Positions 22,190 through 35,035 are shown, counted from the stretch's first letter. The stretch: 64,000 nt of DNA from Micropterus salmoides (GCF_014851395.1 NW_024041150.1:11742137-11806136), one strand, 5' to 3'. Program-made: numbers and translations. The notes: generated from the letters alone by a model not told the origin.

Positions 22190-23343
22190 TGGAGAAGCCG
22201 AAGAAAACAGCGGGTAGGCACAACTATGTTGAGAATGGACCAGAGTGTGGAGATTCTGACATAGTCGATAGTGATGGAAGCATGGAGATAAGTCAAGATG
22301 GTGAAAGAATGAGGGACAAAACAGAAAATACTTTTGCTGGGACAAGTACAAAGAAGATCAGGAGTAATGAAGATTATGGGAAAGGAATAAAGCAGAAAGG
22401 ACAAGAAGGGCTGGAGTTTAAAATCATATTGAGATTTGGTGAGGAGAGGGGAATTTCGTCAATGAATTTCGTCAATGAGTCCAGTGAAATTGACAACTGT
22501 CTTGAGAAACCAGGTCGGGGATATTGTAGTAGCCAAGGTGATGAGAGATGGCAATTTAATGATCGATTGTAAAAACGAAGAACAGAGAAACAGACAAAAT
22601 TGGGCGGTTCAAAGTAATAAGTACAAGCCAAATTGAAAGAGGAAGTAAGTGGAGTAAGGGAGTGATTTGGGGGGTGCCAGTCGGGGTTACAATGGAGGAA
22701 ATCAAATCGAAAAGGAGGAAGTCTAAAAGGCGCTCGAAGGCTGCAGGTAACTCGGGAGGGAGTGAGGAAGGACAGTGAGCATGTGGTACTGGAGTTCGAG
22801 GAGGAAATGCTTCCAAAGAATGTAACACTAGGTTTTTTGAGTTATAGCATAAGAGAGTGTGTACCGAAACCAATGAGGTGTTACAACTGTCAAAGGTTTG
22901 GACATACAGCAAATACATGTAAAGGCAGAAGAAGGTGTGCTAGATGTGGAGAAGATCATGAGTATGGTCACTGTAATCATGAGCAGCCAAAATGTTGTGG
23001 GGGAAATCATAGTGTGGCTTATGGGGGATGTGAGGTGATGAAAAGGGAAATGGAAGTACAGCAGGTAAAAATTCAGAATAAGATCACATATGCAGAGGCA
23101 GTGAAGATGGTCAGTAGTAGAGGGGAGGGGGGGGGGGGTGATGAAAGAAACAGAGTTGAAAGACAACCCACAAAAGAACCAGATCAGTTGAAGGAGGGAA
23201 TATTAATGGTTGATTTAAAGAAGCTAGTTACTTTCATAGCAGGGGTGGTAAATGCTACAATGGAGGTTAAATCCAAAACACAGAGAATACAAATAATCGT
23301 AAAGGCAGCAGCTCATCACCTACATATCAGCGGGTTGACATGA
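22190..23343 (+). pseudogene. LINE ORF1 (gag-like zinc-knuckle protein), broken
   Basis: The likely start is ATG at 22190 (MEKPKKTAGRHN), 35 bp into the element. The first frame runs to 22572, then the coding text shifts and continues in the frame ending at 23343. The second half carries the RNA-binding knuckles: CYNCQRFGHTANTC (CX2CX4HX4C) at about 22881, then CARCGEDHEYGHC. A third motif, CCGGNHSVAYGGC, has irregular spacing. After these comes a charged tail ending in a helix-like KTQRIQIIVKAAAHHLH. LINE ORF1 proteins of this kind coat the element RNA. A G-run (about 23127-23139) is a likely slippage site. Confidence 0.75.
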
Positions 23344-25007
23344 GAGGAGGTGAGGAATGAGCTTAGCAGTCAAGCAAGCCAGGAGCAAGCCAGGGTTGGA
23401 TAATATTAATAATGGTCCTCTTGTTACAATGGAATGCTAGAAGTTTGTTGGCCAATGGACAGGAATTTAAAAAGTATATTGATGATCTCCCCAATAAACC
23501 AGATATCATTTATGTACAGGAAACATGGTTGAGACCAAATTTAGATTGCTTAAATGATGGGAGAGGCTAGAGTAGATGTGCACACAGGGAACACGTCTGT
23601 ATTAGATTTAACTTTAGTTTCTAGGAATTTAGCGGGAATGTGTGAGTGGGATCGATCAGAAGAAACATCAGTAGGTAGTGATCATTTTCCAGTATGGTGT
23701 AGTGTTTTATTACAAAAAAATAAGAAGCAAGGGGAATTAGTGGGGAAGTGGGTATTTAGCAGTGCAGAATGGGAAAGGTTTAAATATATATGAGATAGAA
23801 ATGCATAAAATAGATCTAAATGAGGAAATTGATAAAAAGTTTAAAACAATACTACAAGCTGCCAAGAATACATTTCTAAAAGTAAAGGGAAAATGAAGAG
23901 AAAGGCAGTTCCCTGGTGGACAGATGAGTGTGGGAAAGTAGTGAAAGAAAGGAATAAAGCCCTCAGGTTATTAAGAAGAACCCATCATTTTCATAATTTA
24001 GTAAAAAAATAACACCTGTCGGAGATGTGTGGAACATGATTAAGAACATGCGAGGAATCAGAAGGGAATGGCAGGATCCAGTACTGAAGATGTGTCCGAC
24101 GAAGAGAAGGCAGAGATGATAGCAAAGGCGCTTACTCTTATCCATAGTTCCCGATAACTTGACGGAGGAGGGTAAGAGAGGAAGGGCAATGACAAGATCA
24201 GCACATGGCGACTTACTTGAAAGAAGGCTTGATACTAACAGTACAATGGATGCTCCAATTACAATGGAAGAAATGAGGAGGGCAATAGCAAGATCTGGAC
24301 TAACATCTCCGGGGAAGGATGATATTTGCTATATAATGTTAGAACATTTAGATGTGTTTTAGCATCTACTAAGTTGCTAAGTTTTTATGATAAGGTATGG
24401 AAATTATGGAAAATGCCAGCTGGGTGGAAAGAAGCAGTAATTATTCCTATCAGGAAACCAGGGAAGGATTCGTCCAATGAAGTCCAGTGAACTATAGCAC
24501 TTACGTCACATATAGGAAAGATAATGGAAAGAATCATTACAGAAAGATTATCATTTTACATGGAAAGCAGTGGAATTTTATCACCTCATCAGAGTGGATT
24601 TAGGAGGGGTAGAGGAACTATGGATCCTGTTATGTGTTTAGAAACAGATATGGAAAGCGCACGTTAATAAAGAAGCTGTAATGGCAGTGTTCCTTGATGT
24701 AGAGAAGGCATATGATATGGTTTGGAAGGAGGGATTAATGATAAAATAAAAAATTATAAGTCAGAATTGGGACAGCTGTATCAGGAAGATATATGGTAGA
24801 GAACGGTACTCCTCAGGGCAGTGTCATTAGCCCTATACTCTTTTCCATTATGATTAATGATGTTTTTTCTCAAGTTCAGGGTGATATTGGACAGTCACTG
24901 TTTGCTGATGACGGAGCCTTGTGGAAAAGGGGAAAGAACATTAATCATATTAAGGGTAAAATACAAGAGGTAGTTAATGTGGTGGAAAGATGGTCATTTG
25001 CATGGGG

Positions 25008-26364
25008 CAGGGCTGGGACAAAAAATCGGCCCTGGCATTTTTGGCCCAGGCGGCCCACCAGAATCAGGCGGACAAAACTTTTAGCTCATGAGATTTGACA
25101 CTGCACAATAGTGGGGCCATGACAACAAGACAGCAATATATTTTAATAGGCTTAGTATTTGGGGAAAAAATGTATTGACCAAATAGTTGATAGGGGGCTG
25201 GGGGTCTTTCCAGAAAAAAGCCATTCGTCAAACTGAACCCTATCATTGAGCTACATTTTAATTATTAAATATCATAGGCCATTAAATACATTTATTAGGA
25301 TTTTTATAATTACCACTGATAATAAATAAATTTTAAAAAAGATTTAAGAGGGGGTCCTCCCCCTGATATGATTATGATATTTGGGCTTTAAACACTTAAT
25401 TTCCTGCATTCTGGTGGATTTCTCTGCACCAATTCATTGAGGAAATGTTTTTAGTTATATAAAAGGAAACACAAAATTCAGGTGACAATTCAAAAAATAA
25501 AAATATAGTGTAATATAGTGCTGTAAGGCTCTCCGGCATTCTGTATTGCTGTCAAATATGTTTCTGCTCCCTTTTTCATTCATTTAATTCAGTTAATATC
25601 CCGTGCACCTTAATAGCTCTTATGTTTCAGCAGCTTTTCTGCACATGAAAAATCTCTCCCACATATCTGAGTTCTGACATTAGCACAATAATAATTTGAG
25701 ATATATTATTAGGAGAAATAATGAGAATGAAGTCATTATATTTTAACCAAATCTACCTGCCCCACTGCTGCGCATTACCCTGCCTTATTGCTCTGCTGAT
25801 CTGACAGACAGAATGCCTCTGGGACTGGACTGGATCAGACGAGCTCACTGCTCTTCATCAGAGGTAGAAAACCGAAACTGAAAACACTTGTGATCTGACA
25901 GAAATATCAGCACACACACATGTTCACTTCAGCGCCTCTGATAAAGTGCAGCTCACAGCCGCTTCAGAGGGAATGAAGCAACCTGGAGCAGAGAGACGGT
26001 CAAACAGAGCGAAGTGTCTCTGAGGGAGGGGGACAGACAGCAAAGAGAGAGACAGGTGTCTGTGTCGCGATCAGGTGGGTCCTGTTATTCTCTCACTACT
26101 TTGTGGCGGACAGTTAACCGTTTCTGTAACAAATAGGCTACATTGACTAGACGCTGACCGACAACATTTATATTTAAATGTTTTGATTACAATTTGCTCG
26201 GGACAAATTAGTAGTTGCTGACAAGCCCCAATGTGCTCTCTCTCTCTCTCTCTCTCATAACGCAAGAAACAGAGAGCAGTGGGGGTGGGGGCTAGTAAGA
26301 GATGTGATTGGGCCAGCCTAGTGTCAGCATTTGCCCACTATGCCAGATTACCAATCCAGCCCTG
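25008..26364. mobile_element. 1357-bp hAT element inside the LINE
   Basis: Termini are CAGGGCTGGGACAAAAAATC on the left and ACCAATCCAGCCCTG on the right. It is flanked by a perfect 8-bp duplication, GCATGGGG, at 25000-25007 and 26365-26372. Removing it restores contiguous LINE sequence just past the RT FADD box. There is no transposase. Its segment at about 25398-25528 is an inverted match to the core of the other hAT family (copy A about 3143-3288), although the termini differ. A CT microsatellite (26235-26256) lies near its right end. Confidence 0.9.
26235..26256. repeat. (CT)n microsatellite
   Basis: Eleven CT units within the hAT element. Confidence 0.9.
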
Positions 26365-28115
26365 GCATGGGGATTCAAGTTTGCAATTGGAAAAACTAAG
26401 ACTTAGTCTTCACTAAAAAGAGAGCGGTCGATGCTCAGTTAAAGATGTATGGGCAAAAGATAGATAGAAAAGTCTGTAGATTTTTCGGTATGTGGTTTGA
26501 TGATAAGTTAACATGGAATGAACATATCAGTAAAATAAATACCAAGTGTAAAAAGATACTGAATGTGATGAGATGCTTAACAGGGTCAGAATGGGGAGCA
26601 AGTAGGGATGCTATTAAAAACGTGTATACAGCGCTGATTAGATCAGTATTAGACGGTGTATCGCTTATGGATCGGCAGCAATAACTTTATTAAAGAAGTT
26701 GGAGGTGGTGCAAGCTCAAGCCTTCAGACTCTGTTGTGGGGCTGTAAAAACAACTGCTGTGTCTGCTCTTCAGGTTGAGGTGGGGAAATGCCGATGCGTA
26801 TTAGATGTAAACAGTTAATGATGCACTACTGGGTAAATCTGCAAAGGTAGCCTGAGGATCGACATCCTACAACAGAGATACTTCTCCCATGTTGGGAGAG
26901 TGAAAGGACCATACGTGGTTGCTTAGAATGGAAATGTGAGGAAATAGCTGGAGACATGACATTAAGTCAAGGAAGATATATCCCTATAGTGCCATTATCC
27001 GTAACACCACCCTGGATGTTTCCTTCAGTGTCGGTTGACTTATATTTTCTGGGAAAAATGCAGGGTCAAAAAGGTTGTGTATTGCAGTATTTGTTGAAGA
27101 TAGGTTACAAACACTATATCAAACATTTGTCCAGATGGATCCAAGGATCCTAATACAGGGAGAACAGGTTTTGCTTTCAGTATTCCTGCCTTACATGTTT
27201 CTGTTAAAAGAAGGACATTAGATCATTTATCTTTATATACAGTCAAGATGTTGGCAATTGTAACAGCATTACAGCGGATAGAAGACAAATAACAAAAGTT
27301 ATTCTTTGTACAGACTCCTGCTCTGCATTAATGTCACTGCAGTCATTTACATCTCACAGCAGGGAAGATATGGTTAATGAGATTTATGAAACGTACAGAA
27401 TAAAAAATATGAACATGCTGATAACATTTATGTGGACCCCAGCTCACAGAGGGATTAAGGGAAATGAAGGTGTGGATGCATTAGCAAAACAGGCTCTGAA
27501 ACATGAGGAGATCTTGTGCGTACCACTCAGTAAATCCGAAGTCAAAGAAATAATCAAAAGAAACATCATGGAGTGGCAGAACAGCTGGGATACAGGAAAT
27601 ACAGGGCGACATCTATATACACTACAGCATGATGTGGGCACAGGAAGGACCGCTAGAAGAAACAATAAAGAGGAGAATATTTTTGACAAGGCTGAGGGTA
27701 GGGCATACTAGACTTAATAAAACACTGCACTTAATAAACAAGCACCCTCCAGGATTATGTGAACACTGTCAAATAGAGGAATCAGTAGAACATGTAATTC
27801 TTCACTGTCAAAAATTCTCTCGAGAATGAGAAACATTAAGACGGGAAATCAGAAAGCTTGGACAGGAAGAATTAAGTCTAAAAAATGTATTTGAACAATA
27901 GAGTTTAGTGAGCAGGGAAATAATTCATTCATTCATCTTTTCTTTTTTTATGTTTTTGTTGTGTGTTTTGTTTTGTTTATTTATTTAATTTATTTATTTA
28001 TGAAGGGATAGAAACTCTGGTCCACACTCCAACATAGTAGGTGGTGGTAATGCACCTTAACGCTGGTTGCCACCCACCATAAAACCTAACAAAGAAGAAG
28101 AAGAATTCGCGTGAG

Positions 28116-30790
28116 TTGAATATTTTGTGTGGGGAAAGGACAAAGTGACTGGAGCTGCAAGCTGACCGCATGGCATGTAACTACTAATGTATTTCCTGAG
28201 CAGACAGCATCATGTAACACAAATCAACCAATGAAAACAATGCAAGAATTGTGGATGAACATAATGAATTACTCCCAGATGACCACTAGGGGGAGAAAGA
28301 AAAGAAAAACCACAAAGTTCTTACAGAGCATGATAAACACACAAGATAAAAGCTGACTAAAATGTACTAAACTAAAGAACAAAGGTGTGTGTGTGTGTGT
28401 GAGTCGGGTACGTGCCAGAAAGAATATGCGTCTGTTTCAGTGATCTGCACTGTATGTTCAGCGTGCACTAGAATGAACACTCATTCATTTGTCTCATTTT
28501 GCAGACAAATGTGTATAACCTGTGTCGGATAACTGTGCCAAGTTAAAAGAAGTTAGTTAGCATGAAAAGACTGTGTCTGTGTGGAGCATAATACTAAAAT
28601 CAATTTAGCATTATAACCATGATGAAATCACAACAATAAAACCTGAATGAAAACCAATCAATACATTTACAAAAGCTAACATACCTGTGCTTAGCCGTTA
28701 CACTGTTAAAGCAACACAGGGCATTACCAATCCATAGAGGAAGAGAAGTTGCTTTGGCATGCTATTAGTCTGAGGGATAACAATTGTGGTTCCGTTGCTC
28801 TGTCTGTGTCGTAGTGCACCTTGCTAACTGAGCTGTTTTGAAGGGTCTTGGTAAGTTAGGCAGGCACTCGCGTTGCTGCAATAAGAAAGAGAGTTTCGGG
28901 TCTGCTGCTATCTGCAGCTTCAGTGGTCAAGTCTAGATAAAAGAGAGATCAGAAGTTGGGCTGGGGTTTTGTTGACTGGGTGATGTTATGGGTCATAGGT
29001 CATGGGTCAAATAACCTGATATGGAGAGGGCAGGAAAGAGTACTGGCAGCTGCTTACCGGTGTGTAAGAAAAATATCATGATACACAAAAAAGTTAAACG
29101 GCCAACTGAGTATGTTGATAAATTGCATTTGATCTTAAATTGGATGCATGTGCCAGGAAATTTGCAATAAGCATATGAAAACGCCACAGTGGACACAGAT
29201 AAGGGTAGCAAACTTAAATGCCATGTGCTAACTCCAAACCCACTGACATTTGACAGATAAAATTAAACTCAGACAAAAGAAAAGAAAGAAAAAGGTATGG
29301 AAATGCTTTACTGAATGAAGTTTGGTTAAGAATTGTTTTTTCAGGTGTGAGCAGTGTGGTCACAGAAAAGTGCAAAACATGGCAAGAGTGTAATTAATTC
29401 TGTATGTGCAAAAGATAGAACTCTAAGTGAAATTTAAAATGGTTTGATCTGAAAATGGACAGCTAAAAAATGATCTGCTGCTAGGCTTACTGTTAAAGTC
29501 ACGCTAAGCTTTAGAGTGACCTTGAGAATGTTTTTTGAAAATTATTTTATTTATTTTTCTGATGTGTGTCTACTTATTTATTATATTATTTTGCATTTGT
29601 AAATCCTATGGAATCTGCCATTTATGTTTACCAAGACTCTGTTCTTTGAATAATCAGTGTTAATCAGGGGTGGGAGGGATGGTGAAGGGATGTGTAGAGA
29701 GGACGGAAACGTTAAAATGTTAAGTAAAAGCTTTTTCTCTGTGTTTTATATATATATATATAAAATATAAATGTGAACATCAGTCCCACAGTCGCTCTAA
29801 GGGATCTAAAGATTTATTTTGATTTTCTGTAAGACTAGTGGCCCTTAAAGGCCAAGTCAGTCTTATCTTCTCCCTCCTCTGATGTGTTTGGTTGACACAG
29901 TGCTTTTCTCTCCCTGTGCTGCATGAATAGGATGATGATGATTTGAACGTGTCTGGGACTAAGCTTTTGACCTTTCAGTGTAACAAGTGGTGGTGACAAT
30001 ATTGCCCAAACAGAGCTGAGCAGCAACAAAAAAACAAGCTATTTGTACCAAAGCTCAGTGAACGAGTGTAATGTCCACTCTCCCACTGGCAGGATAAAGA
30101 ATCACTGAAGTGGTCGTGTGGCAGAGGAGACATTTTCCAGATGAGGTAAAATAAATCCGTCTTATCAGCACCCCCTCCTGCCAGCCAAGTCTAAATCCTT
30201 GCCATATTTCCAAAGTCAAAGAGAGTGTGCATGATACCAGCACGCTGCTGGAGCAGGGGAATGGATAGACAATGACTTTGGGCTTTGTCCTGGCCTGCCA
30301 GCATGCTCAGAGTGCTACACATCCAGTCATTACAGACTAAGCAGCTCACCAGCATATGATCTGAGTCCTCTGGAAGACACGGATAGCTTTCTGAACTACA
30401 CCAAGCTCTGGTCTACAAAACTGTGACTTTGTGCTGGGCCAGATATGGCAGAGCAGAGGGTAGTGCAGCCAGTGAACTGAAGAGCTGAAGCTGGTCAGAT
30501 AACTGGATTTTGCATAAGACGATAGAGGGAGCAGAAGGAATAAAAACATCACTGAGAGGAAGGGAGATAAAACTGAAGTTGCACAGAATGTTCATATTCA
30601 GCGTTGCTACAGGCGTAACGCTCAGTGTTTGAATGAATATTGAATAGGGCCTCTTACTCTGGTGGTAACTCAGGCTAAATAAAACTGAGAGGTCTCCTGC
30701 ATTGTATCCAAACCTTTCTACATACTGAACAACCAAAGCTCACAAACAGCCCAAAACATTCAGAAATTGGTGCGAAAGAGTACTACGAGA
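28116..30790. other. No gene seen; mostly unique DNA
   Basis: About 2.7 kb with short chance frames only. Contains a small GT run (28386-28401) and a TA run (about 29751-29762). The first 100 bp are probably the right part of the repeat into which the LINE inserted. No exon, promoter or recognisable repeat was identified elsewhere. Confidence 0.4.
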
Positions 30791-30796
30791 CCGCAC

Positions 30797-32800
30797 ATTA
30801 AATTCAATTTTATTTATATAGCGCGAAATCACAGTTATCTCTGAGCGCTTTTCATAAAAGAGCAGCACTAGGCGACAGAGGCAAGGAAAAACTTCCTTTT
30901 AAGAGGCAGAAACCTCGAGCATAACCATGGCTCAGGGTGGGCGGCCATCTGCCTCGACCGGTTGGGGTGAAGGGGGGGGCCTACACAATATACACACAGA
31001 GGTACAGACAGTAAAGGCCTATAGCAGCATAACTAAGGGATGGTTCAGGACTCACCTGAGCCAGCCCTAACTATAAGCTTTATCAAAGAGGAAAGTCTTA
31101 AGCCTACTCTTAAATGTGGAGATGGTGTCTGCCTCCTGAACCCAAACTGGAACCTGGTTCCACAGGAGAGGAGCTTGATAAGCTGAACGCTCTGGCTCCT
31201 AGTCTACTTTTGGAGACTCTAGGAACCACAAGTAACCCTGCATTCTGGGAGCGCAGTGCTCTGGTGGGGTAGTAAGGTACTATGAGCTCTTTAACATAAG
31301 ATGGTGCCTGACCATTAAGAGCTTTGTAGGTAAGAAGAATGATTTTAAATTCTATTCTGGATTTTACTGGAAGCCAATGCAGAGAAGCTAAAACAGGAGA
31401 AATGTGATCTCTTTTCCTGGTTCCTGTCAGAACACGTGCTGCAGCATTCTGGATCAGCTGAAGAGTCTTAATGGACTTTTTCGAGCAGCCTGATAATAAG
31501 GAATTGCAGTAATCCAGCCTAGAAGTAACAAATGCATGGACTAGTTTTTCTGCATCATTTTTAGACAGGATGTCCCTGAATATTATGTAGGTGAAAAAAG
31601 GCGGTCCTTGAAATTTGCTTAATGTGAGACTTAAACGACATGTCCTGATCAAAGATAACTCCATGATTCCTCATAGTGGTGCTGGAGGCCAGGGCGATGC
31701 CATCAAGGGAAACTATATCTTTAGATAATGCGTCATGGAGGTGCTTAGGCCCCAGAACAATAACTTCAGTTTTATCTGAGTTTAACATTTGAAAATTACA
31801 GGTCATCCAGGTTTTAACATCCTGAAGGCACATTTGAAGTTTAGCTAACAGATGAGTTTCATCTGGCTTGATGGATAGATATAACTGAGTATCATCTGCA
31901 TAACAATGAAAGTTTATGGAATGTTTCCTGATAATATTGCCTAAAGGAAGTATATATAAAGTGAAGATGATTGGTCCAAGCACAGATCCTTGAGGATCTC
32001 CATGACTAACTTTGGCGTGAATGGAGGATTCATCGTTAACGTGTACAAACTCAAATCGATCTGATAAATTGGACTCATACCAGCTTAGAGCGGTTCCTTT
32101 AATGCCAATGAAATATTCCAGTCTCTGCAATAGGATCTGATGGTCAAAGATCTAATAAAACCAGTACAGAGACAAGTCCTTTGTCTGATGCAATGAGGAG
32201 GTCGTTAGTAATTTTCACCAGTGCTGTCTCTGTGCTATGATGAGCTCTAAATCCTGACTGAAAATCCTCAAATAAACTATTGCTCTGTAGAAAGTCACAC
32301 AGCTGTTTAGCAACTGCTTTCTCCAGAACCTTAGAGAGAAATTGAAGGTTAGATATAAGTCTATAGTTGGCTAAAACATCTGGATCAAGTTTGGGCTTTT
32401 TCAGAAGAGGTTTAATTGTAGCTACTTTAAAGTACTGTGGTACATAGCCTGTTGATAAAGATAGATTGATCATATCTAGTATAGAAGTGCTGACTAAGGG
32501 TAAAACTTCTTTAAGCAGCCTAGTCGGGATGGGGTCTAAGAGGCAGGTTGATGGTTTAGATGAAGAAATTATTGAAGTTAGTTGGTAAAGATTGAGGGAA
32601 GCAAAGCAGTCTAAACATATATCTGGTTTTAAAGCCATTTCTAAGGTTCCTGAGTTTGGATATAAGTCGGTGCCAGCTGAGGGCAGGTCTTGGTGAATTT
32701 TGTTTCTAATAGTTCGACTTTTATCATTAAAGAAGCTCATGAAGTCTGTGATGGCCACAGCTGTGGCCTCACAACCAGTTGAAGAGCGGTAACCTCATGC
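30797..32800 (-). pseudogene. L2/CR1-like LINE, 5'-truncated, with RT
   Basis: Read on the minus strand, three overlapping frames make up one RT. The first (32758-32144) has finger motifs such as LLDPIPTRLLKEVLPL, FKVATIKPLLKKP, LSKVLEKAVAKQL and FQSGFRAHHSTETALVKI. The second (32130-31561) has GDPQGSVLGPIIFTLYILPL and the intact catalytic FHCYADDTQLY. The third (31664-31110) has FVTSRLDYCNSLLSGC and LQLIQNAAARVLTGTRKRDH. Frame breaks lie at about 32140 (a small deletion just after VLVLLDL), about 31570 and about 31130. A 3' untranslated tail ends at about 30797 with AATAAAATTGAATTT. The endonuclease half is missing, as expected of 5'-truncated LINE insertion. Confidence 0.9.
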
Positions 32801-33019
32801 ACTGAGTTTATGCTGTGTTCTTTAGGATTAGTTTATATACCTTCTTCATACACATTAGACATTTGTTGTAAATATTTATTTGGTTACAAATAAACTTACA
32901 GGACACTTAGTTCATTTCACATTATACTTTATTTAGTTGACTATACAGAAGCATCTTTTTGGAGTGCGCACCATTAGTCACTTTTGGATTGTCATTTTGT
33001 TATAATTTTGTTTCTGAGT

Positions 33020-33535
33020 TTACCAGTGTTGGATGCCACAACCAGGAGAGATCCAGGAAGTCTGCTGGCTTAAAGGGTTGGTGCTTGGAGTAGGAGCAGC
33101 TTTATAGGAGAGGTGGCCTAAGTGGACACTACCACTGCTTGCTATGTCTGGGGGGGTGGCTTTATTCTCTCCTTAGATATTTTGGGGTTTAGATTTATAT
33201 TAGATTTGAGTATTTTGAGTTAAGGTTAATTAAAGTACATTTCTTTTAGAATAAGTTTTTAGGTAGGTTTTGTTGTTGTTTGTAGTTATGTAGTAGTGTT
33301 GTTGTTGTTAGTCTTCCCCTGTGTGTCAAGACTGTCCCCTTTGTTTCTTGTGTAGTAGGTCAGTGGTATTTTTGAGTTTCTTATGTTCAGAGCTTTAGTT
33401 ATTGTTTGTTTATTTAACCTCTTTTATGGGCCCAAAACTTTATCTTTTGTTGTAATAATTTTTTGGTAAATAAAAACCCTTCTTCTTTGAATTTCCCTCT
33501 TGACTACTCATGCCTAACTGCCTGGTCCCTCACAA
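33020..33535 (+). other. Possible LTR-like sequence
   Basis: It starts TGTTGGATGCCACAACCAGG. Towards the end it has GGTAAATAAAAACCC, a polyadenylation-like signal, and then a short stretch ending TGGTCCCTCACA, which could be an LTR terminus. No target duplication or partner LTR is visible, so this is a weak call. Confidence 0.3.
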
Positions 33536-33800
33536 AGTTGTAACTACTGAGAGCTATGGGAATACTTGGCTCAATAGAGCTGTGACTCTCTGTCAGCCTG
33601 GCTACAGTGCTGAAAAGAAACCTGGGATTGTTCCTATTTTCCTCTATTCATCTACATTGTCCCTAATACAATTAAATTAGCATGGAGCCCCTGAATTGCT
33701 GAAAATAATGATCTTTTATCAAATTACCATCTCGTTTATGACTTGTCAATTATCAGAGAACTACGTAGTAAATTTTTACTAGCTACCTACCACACACTAA

Positions 33801-34590
33801 ATGTACAAATGTATTGGGACACCTTTTAATCATGGAATTCAGGTGTTTCAGCGAGTGCCGAGGCTAACAGTGTGTAAAAGTCGCCAAAGCTCTGCTGACT
33901 CAGTAACTGCAGACTTCCAAACCTCCTCTGGCATTAACATCAGAACAAAACCTGTGCGCATAGGTTTCCACGGCCGAGCAGCTGCATACAAGCCTTACAT
34001 CACCAAGCACAATGCCAAGTGTCAGATGGAGTATTGTAAAACACGCCAGCACTGGACTCTGGAACAGTGGAAACGTGTTTTAAGTAGTGACAAATCACAC
34101 GTCTCTATCTGGCAGTCTGATGGACAAGTCTGGGTTTGGCGAATGTCAGGAGAACATTACCTGCCTGACATTGTGCCAAGTGTAAAGTTTGGTGGAGGAT
34201 TATGCTAGGGGTTGTTTTTTTGGGGTTGGTCTAAGTTTCACAAAAGGGAAATGTTAATGCCTCAGCTGACATATTAGAAAATTCTTTCATGTGATTCTAA
34301 CTTTGTGGGAACAATTTGAGGAAGGCCCTGTCTGTTCAAGCATGACTGTGCCCCAGTGCTCAAAGCAAGGTCCATAAAGGTATAGTTGGATGAGTTTGGT
34401 GTGGAAGAACTTGACTGGCCTGCACAGAGTCCTGACCCCAATCGAACACCTTTGAGATGAACTAGAACGGACATTGCGAACCAGGCCCTCTCGTCCAACA
34501 TCTGTGTCTGTCTGTCCTCACAAATGCGCTTCTAGATGAATGGGCAAAGATTCCCACAGACAAACTTGTAGAAAGCCTTCCCAGAAGAAT
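33801..34590 (+). pseudogene. Tc1/mariner transposase pseudogene
   Basis: A 135-codon frame and its out-of-frame continuation encode a Tc1-type DD34E transposase lacking its N-terminal DNA-binding half. Recognisable pieces are IGFHGRAAAYKPYITKHNAK, HWTLEQWKRVLSSDKSHVSI and WQSDGQVWVWRMSGEHYLP. After the TAG at 34206, LFKHDCAPVLKARS, DWPAQSPDPN and, in another frame, PIEHL appear. The first two catalytic Asp positions are still readable. The third (Glu of PIEHL) lies across a frameshift. The left boundary carries TGTATTGGGACACC, similar to inverted repeats of this group. The right part is eroded and a TTA/ATT microsatellite follows at about 34597. Confidence 0.8.
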
Positions 34591-34599
34591 TGATTATCA

Positions 34600-35035
34600 T
34601 TATTATTATTATTAATAATAAATATAAAAGTATCATGGCAGTGTGTGTTCTGTCCCGTAGTCACCCAGTGGTGGGGTTCAAGTTATGTTATTTTTTAACC
34701 CAGCAGTTTTTTGAATGTATAATTTACTAATGTTGAACATTAGAAATGTCTTTACACTATACAGAGAGCTGTTACTTTTTCAATAAAATTCCTCTCCATC
34801 CAGTAATGTTAATATTCAGGGGGGTCTTAGGACGTGAGTAAATGGCACCTAACAGCAAGTGGTGCCCTGTGATGCATTATTCATGCTCATCAGTAACTTT
34901 ATGTAAATTGATAAGCAATAACTCATACACAATAGAACAGAGGGAGGCTGTGCTGCGTTTCTGACATCACACCACCCTCCTCTCACACTGCGCTCGCCCC
35001 TTTAAACAGACAACACACCTTCCAACAGCTGCTAA
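34600..35035. other. No gene seen
   Basis: AT-rich DNA with an ATT/TTA run at the left and no other recognised feature. Confidence 0.4.

Larger units (their letters stand above)
23412..27830 (+). pseudogene. LINE ORF2: endonuclease, RT, RNase H (broken)
   Basis: ORF2 opens with MVLLLQWNARSLLANGQEFK, the start of an apurinic-like endonuclease. It jumps after YVQETWLRPNLD to CLNDGRGE and then NTSVLDLTLVSRNL...GSDHFPVW, so the middle of the endonuclease is deleted. RT motifs follow: KIMERIITERLSFYMESSG with HQSGFRRGRGTMDPV (24520-24620), TPQGSVISPILFSIMINDV (about 24810) and SLFADDGALWKRG (about 24895). A hAT insert splits the frame just after this FADD box. RT thumb text resumes at 26445 (FFGMWFDDKLTWNEHISKI). 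The RNase H part has PDGSKDP (about 27131) and TPAHRGIKGNEGVDALAKQA (about 27437). Its usual acidic residue before MLAI reads K. The C-terminal CEHCQIEESVEHVILHC motif is at about 27760. Confidence 0.85.
22155..28102 (+). mobile_element. I/Nimb-like LINE with RNase H, near full length
   Basis: The element is bounded by a 13-bp target duplication, GAATTCGTGTGAG (22142-22154) and GAATTCGCGTGAG (28103-28115), matching at 12 of 13. It ends in a short GAA-repeat tail. In order it encodes a zinc-knuckle ORF1 and an ORF2 with endonuclease, RT (FADD box), RNase H and a terminal cysteine-histidine motif. This layout with an RNase H domain is typical of I-type LINEs (I, Nimb). A hAT transposon (25008-26364) interrupts it. 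Without that insert the LINE is about 4.6 kb. Multiple frameshifts and an internal endonuclease deletion make it inactive. Confidence 0.85.
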
